A DNA stretch of 41,821 nt from CAYYMD01 sp964480425 (GTDB lineage: Bacteria > Planctomycetota > Phycisphaerae > SM23-33), in NCBI GenBank assembly GCA_964480425.1, contig CAYZPY010000005.1, forward strand, positions 1 to 41,821, read 5' to 3'. The notes beneath the pieces were generated by a model. It saw nothing but the letters and a program-made list of their open reading frames with translations, did not search any database and was not told the origin of the DNA. This document shows, piece after piece, positions 40,643 through 41,821 of the stretch. The translations under genes were made by a program, and so were the position numbers. Every line of letters starts with the position of its first letter. The first letter of the stretch is position 1.

Positions 40643-41659
40643 ATGACCGCCATCCGGGTCCCGACACTTCGCCTGCTTTTCTGGGAAGCGACCGCCAGGT
40701 GCAACCTGGCGTGCATCCACTGCCGGCGTCAGGATGCGGACGTGTCCACGGGCGAGCTGACCACCGACCAGGCAAAGGAGATGTTCGACTCGGCCGGGCG
40801 GATAGTGTCGTCGCGACCGATAATAGTGTTTTCCGGTGGGGAGCCGCTGCTTCGCAATGACTGGGAGGAACTGGCCGGGTACGCCCGGCGGGGCGGATTC
40901 CCCGTCGCCTTGGCGACAAACGGAACGCTCATAGACAACCAGATGGCGCGTCGTGTGGTCTCGGCCGGATTTACCAGAGTGGCGGTGAGTCTCGACGGTC
41001 CCGACGCGTCCACGCACGACGAGTTCCGGGGCATGGAGGGCGTGTTCGACAAGGCCGTGGCGGGTATCGAGCATCTTCGTCGGCTCGGTCAACCGGTGCA
41101 GGTAAACGTTACGGTGACCTCGCACAACGAAAGCCGGCTCGATGCGATGTACGAACTGGTCCGTCGGCTCGACGTCGAGGCGCTGCATATTTTCCTACTG
41201 GTGCCGGTCGGATGCGGGCTGGATATCGCCGAGACGCACATACTTTCGCCGCGTCGGTACGACGAAGTGCTCAACTGGATATACGATCACAGGGGCGGGC
41301 AGGTGGAACTCAAGGCCACCTGCGCCCCGCAGTATTACCGCATCGCCGCACGGCGCGGGGGCAAGGCGGTAGGGTCCAGGGGGTGCCTTTGCGGCATATC
41401 GGTGGTGTTCGTCTCGCACAGTGGTGTGGTGTACCCCTGCGGGTATCTTCCGGTGGACTGCGGCAACGTGCGCGACAGGCCTCTGGACGAAATCTGGAGC
41501 GCCTCGAAGGTGTTCGGGGAACTGCGCGATTTCGACAAGCTCACCGGGCGTTGCGGGGCCTGCCAGTATAAGGGCATCTGCGGTGGATGCAGGGCGCGGG
41601 CGTTTGCCGCAACGGGCGACTACCTTTCCGAAGAGCCCGGATGCACGTATGAGAGGTGA
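40643..41659 (+). CDS. Radical SAM/SPASM protein, AhbD/NirJ-like
   Basis: The 338-residue protein has the radical SAM cluster motif CNLACIHC (C20, C24, C27), the GGEPLL SAM-binding motif (FSGGEPLLRNDWEE) and a C-terminal SPASM-type cysteine cluster (CGACQYKGICGGCRARAF) ending in EEPGCTYER. The terminal CRARAFAATGDY is typical of the AhbD/NirJ group that acts on heme precursors. AhbD forms heme b from iron-coproporphyrin III in the alternative, siroheme-dependent pathway; NirJ acts on the heme d1 route. Which one applies cannot be settled here, since no other heme gene is adjacent. The start overlaps the spacing after the TPR gene by only 1 nt, suggesting cotranscription. Confidence 0.82.
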   Translation: MTAIRVPTLRLLFWEATARCNLACIHCRRQDADVSTGELTTDQAKEMFDSAGRIVSSRPIIVFSGGEPLLRNDWEELAGYARRGGFPVALATNGTLIDNQMARRVVSAGFTRVAVSLDGPDASTHDEFRGMEGVFDKAVAGIEHLRRLGQPVQVNVTVTSHNESRLDAMYELVRRLDVEALHIFLLVPVGCGLDIAETHILSPRRYDEVLNWIYDHRGGQVELKATCAPQYYRIAARRGGKAVGSRGCLCGISVVFVSHSGVVYPCGYLPVDCGNVRDRPLDEIWSASKVFGELRDFDKLTGRCGACQYKGICGGCRARAFAATGDYLSEEPGCTYER

Positions 41660-41664
41660 ATTGA

Positions 41665-41690
41665 GCGCGGCGGCGTTCCCGCGCCGTGGC
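41665..41690. repeat. REP-like palindrome copy 4 (inverted)
   Basis: The segment 41665-41680 is the exact reverse complement of 32897-32912 (16 nt). It lies 5 nt after the radical SAM stop. Confidence 0.7.
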
Positions 41691-41707
41691 GTATAATCGC
41701 AAAACAC

Positions 41708-41737
41708 TTCACGAAAACGCCGTGTATGTTGTATACT
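41708..41737 (+). promoter_or_regulatory. Probable promoter of tRNA-Ala
   Basis: TTCACG (41708-41713) and TATACT (41732-41737) are separated by 18 nt, ending 12 nt before the tRNA 5' end. Confidence 0.5.
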
Positions 41738-41749
41738 GAAACGACCCGC

Positions 41750-41821
41750 GGGGCCGTAGCTCAGTCGGGAGAGCGGCTGGTTCGCAATCAGCAGGTCAGG
41801 GGTTCGAGTCCCCTCGGCTCC
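41750..41821 (+). tRNA. tRNA-Ala (anticodon CGC), 3' end cut by window edge
   Basis: The visible 72 nt form a cloverleaf: acceptor GGGGCCG with CGGCTCC, D-arm GCTC/GAGC, anticodon loop TTCGCAA (U33, anticodon CGC), T-arm with TTCGAGT. The acceptor contains the G3-U70 pair that identifies alanine tRNAs. Only the discriminator base and anything after it lie outside the window. Confidence 0.9.

Noticed and set aside
1..41821. Search for CRISPR arrays, insertion sequences, phage genes or toxin-antitoxin pairs
   Set aside because: No regularly spaced repeats, transposase, integrase, or small paired toxin-antitoxin genes were recognised anywhere in the window.

Overview
The window is about 41.8 kb of high-GC bacterial DNA with long, densely packed genes. 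It most likely comes from a member of the Planctomycetota, probably a Phycisphaerae-like lineage. This rests on the mix of families and not on a marker phylogeny: a Tat-exported Gfo/Idh/MocA oxidoreductase, a very large PQQ-type beta-propeller protein, secreted GH29-type hydrolases with a beta-helix protein, a Tad pilus cluster followed by a Hanks-type kinase, class II photolyase, and an AhbD/NirJ-like radical SAM protein. A 10-N run at 5119-5128 shows that this is a draft or metagenome assembly.

Layout. (1) 1-4021, minus strand: a compact Tad/Flp pilus operon read cpaF, minor pilin-like gene, flp pilin, prepilin peptidase, TadE-like protein, then a Ser/Thr protein kinase cut by the window edge. 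(2) 4328-6619, plus: a tandem, overlapping pair of CNNM/CorC-type membrane transporters; the first is interrupted only by an assembly gap. (3) 6805-7658, minus: Mth938-domain protein and SixA-like phosphohistidine phosphatase. (4) 7869-23253: a carbohydrate-active locus, nearly all on the minus strand. It is read MFS transporter, GH29-like paralogue A4, giant beta-propeller protein, paralogue A3, beta-helix protein (GH141-like), canonical GH29 alpha-L-fucosidase, paralogue A2, and paralogue A1. A sialidase C-terminal remnant is wedged between A2 and A1, and a sulfatase C-terminal remnant lies just beyond A1. (5) 23410-25675, minus: ilvD and a small alpha/beta-barrel protein. (6) 25959-32812, plus: lipoprotein, TPR membrane protein, corrinoid protein, RluD-type pseudouridine synthase, tRNA-Val(CAC), ABC exporter, class II photolyase. 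(7) 32978-34701, minus: Gfo/Idh/MocA oxidoreductase and tRNA-Glu(CTC). (8) 35036-36727, plus: primary sigma factor. (9) 36849-38735, minus: DsbD-like thiol reductant transporter. (10) 38821-41821, plus: TPR protein, radical SAM/SPASM protein and tRNA-Ala(CGC), whose last bases fall outside the window.

How the genes may work together. The carbohydrate locus looks like a secreted glycan-degrading system: signal peptides on the hydrolases, one true fucosidase, a beta-helix enzyme, an MFS importer, and traces of sialidase and sulfatase genes. Its most unusual component is a family of four paralogues (A1-A4). They align with the GH29 fold motif by motif, but the fucose-binding histidines are replaced, while an invariant Asp and an invariant Glu are kept 46-47 residues apart. 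I regard these as a candidate undescribed glycoside hydrolase clade. A perfect 92-nt direct repeat shared by A3 and A4 points to recent gene conversion or duplication, and the gene remnants suggest a locus under active turnover.

Small-scale features include several sigma70-like promoters, tRNA genes, terminator-like hairpins, and a family of four related GC-rich palindromes found only in intergenic gaps. The remaining genes are mostly housekeeping.
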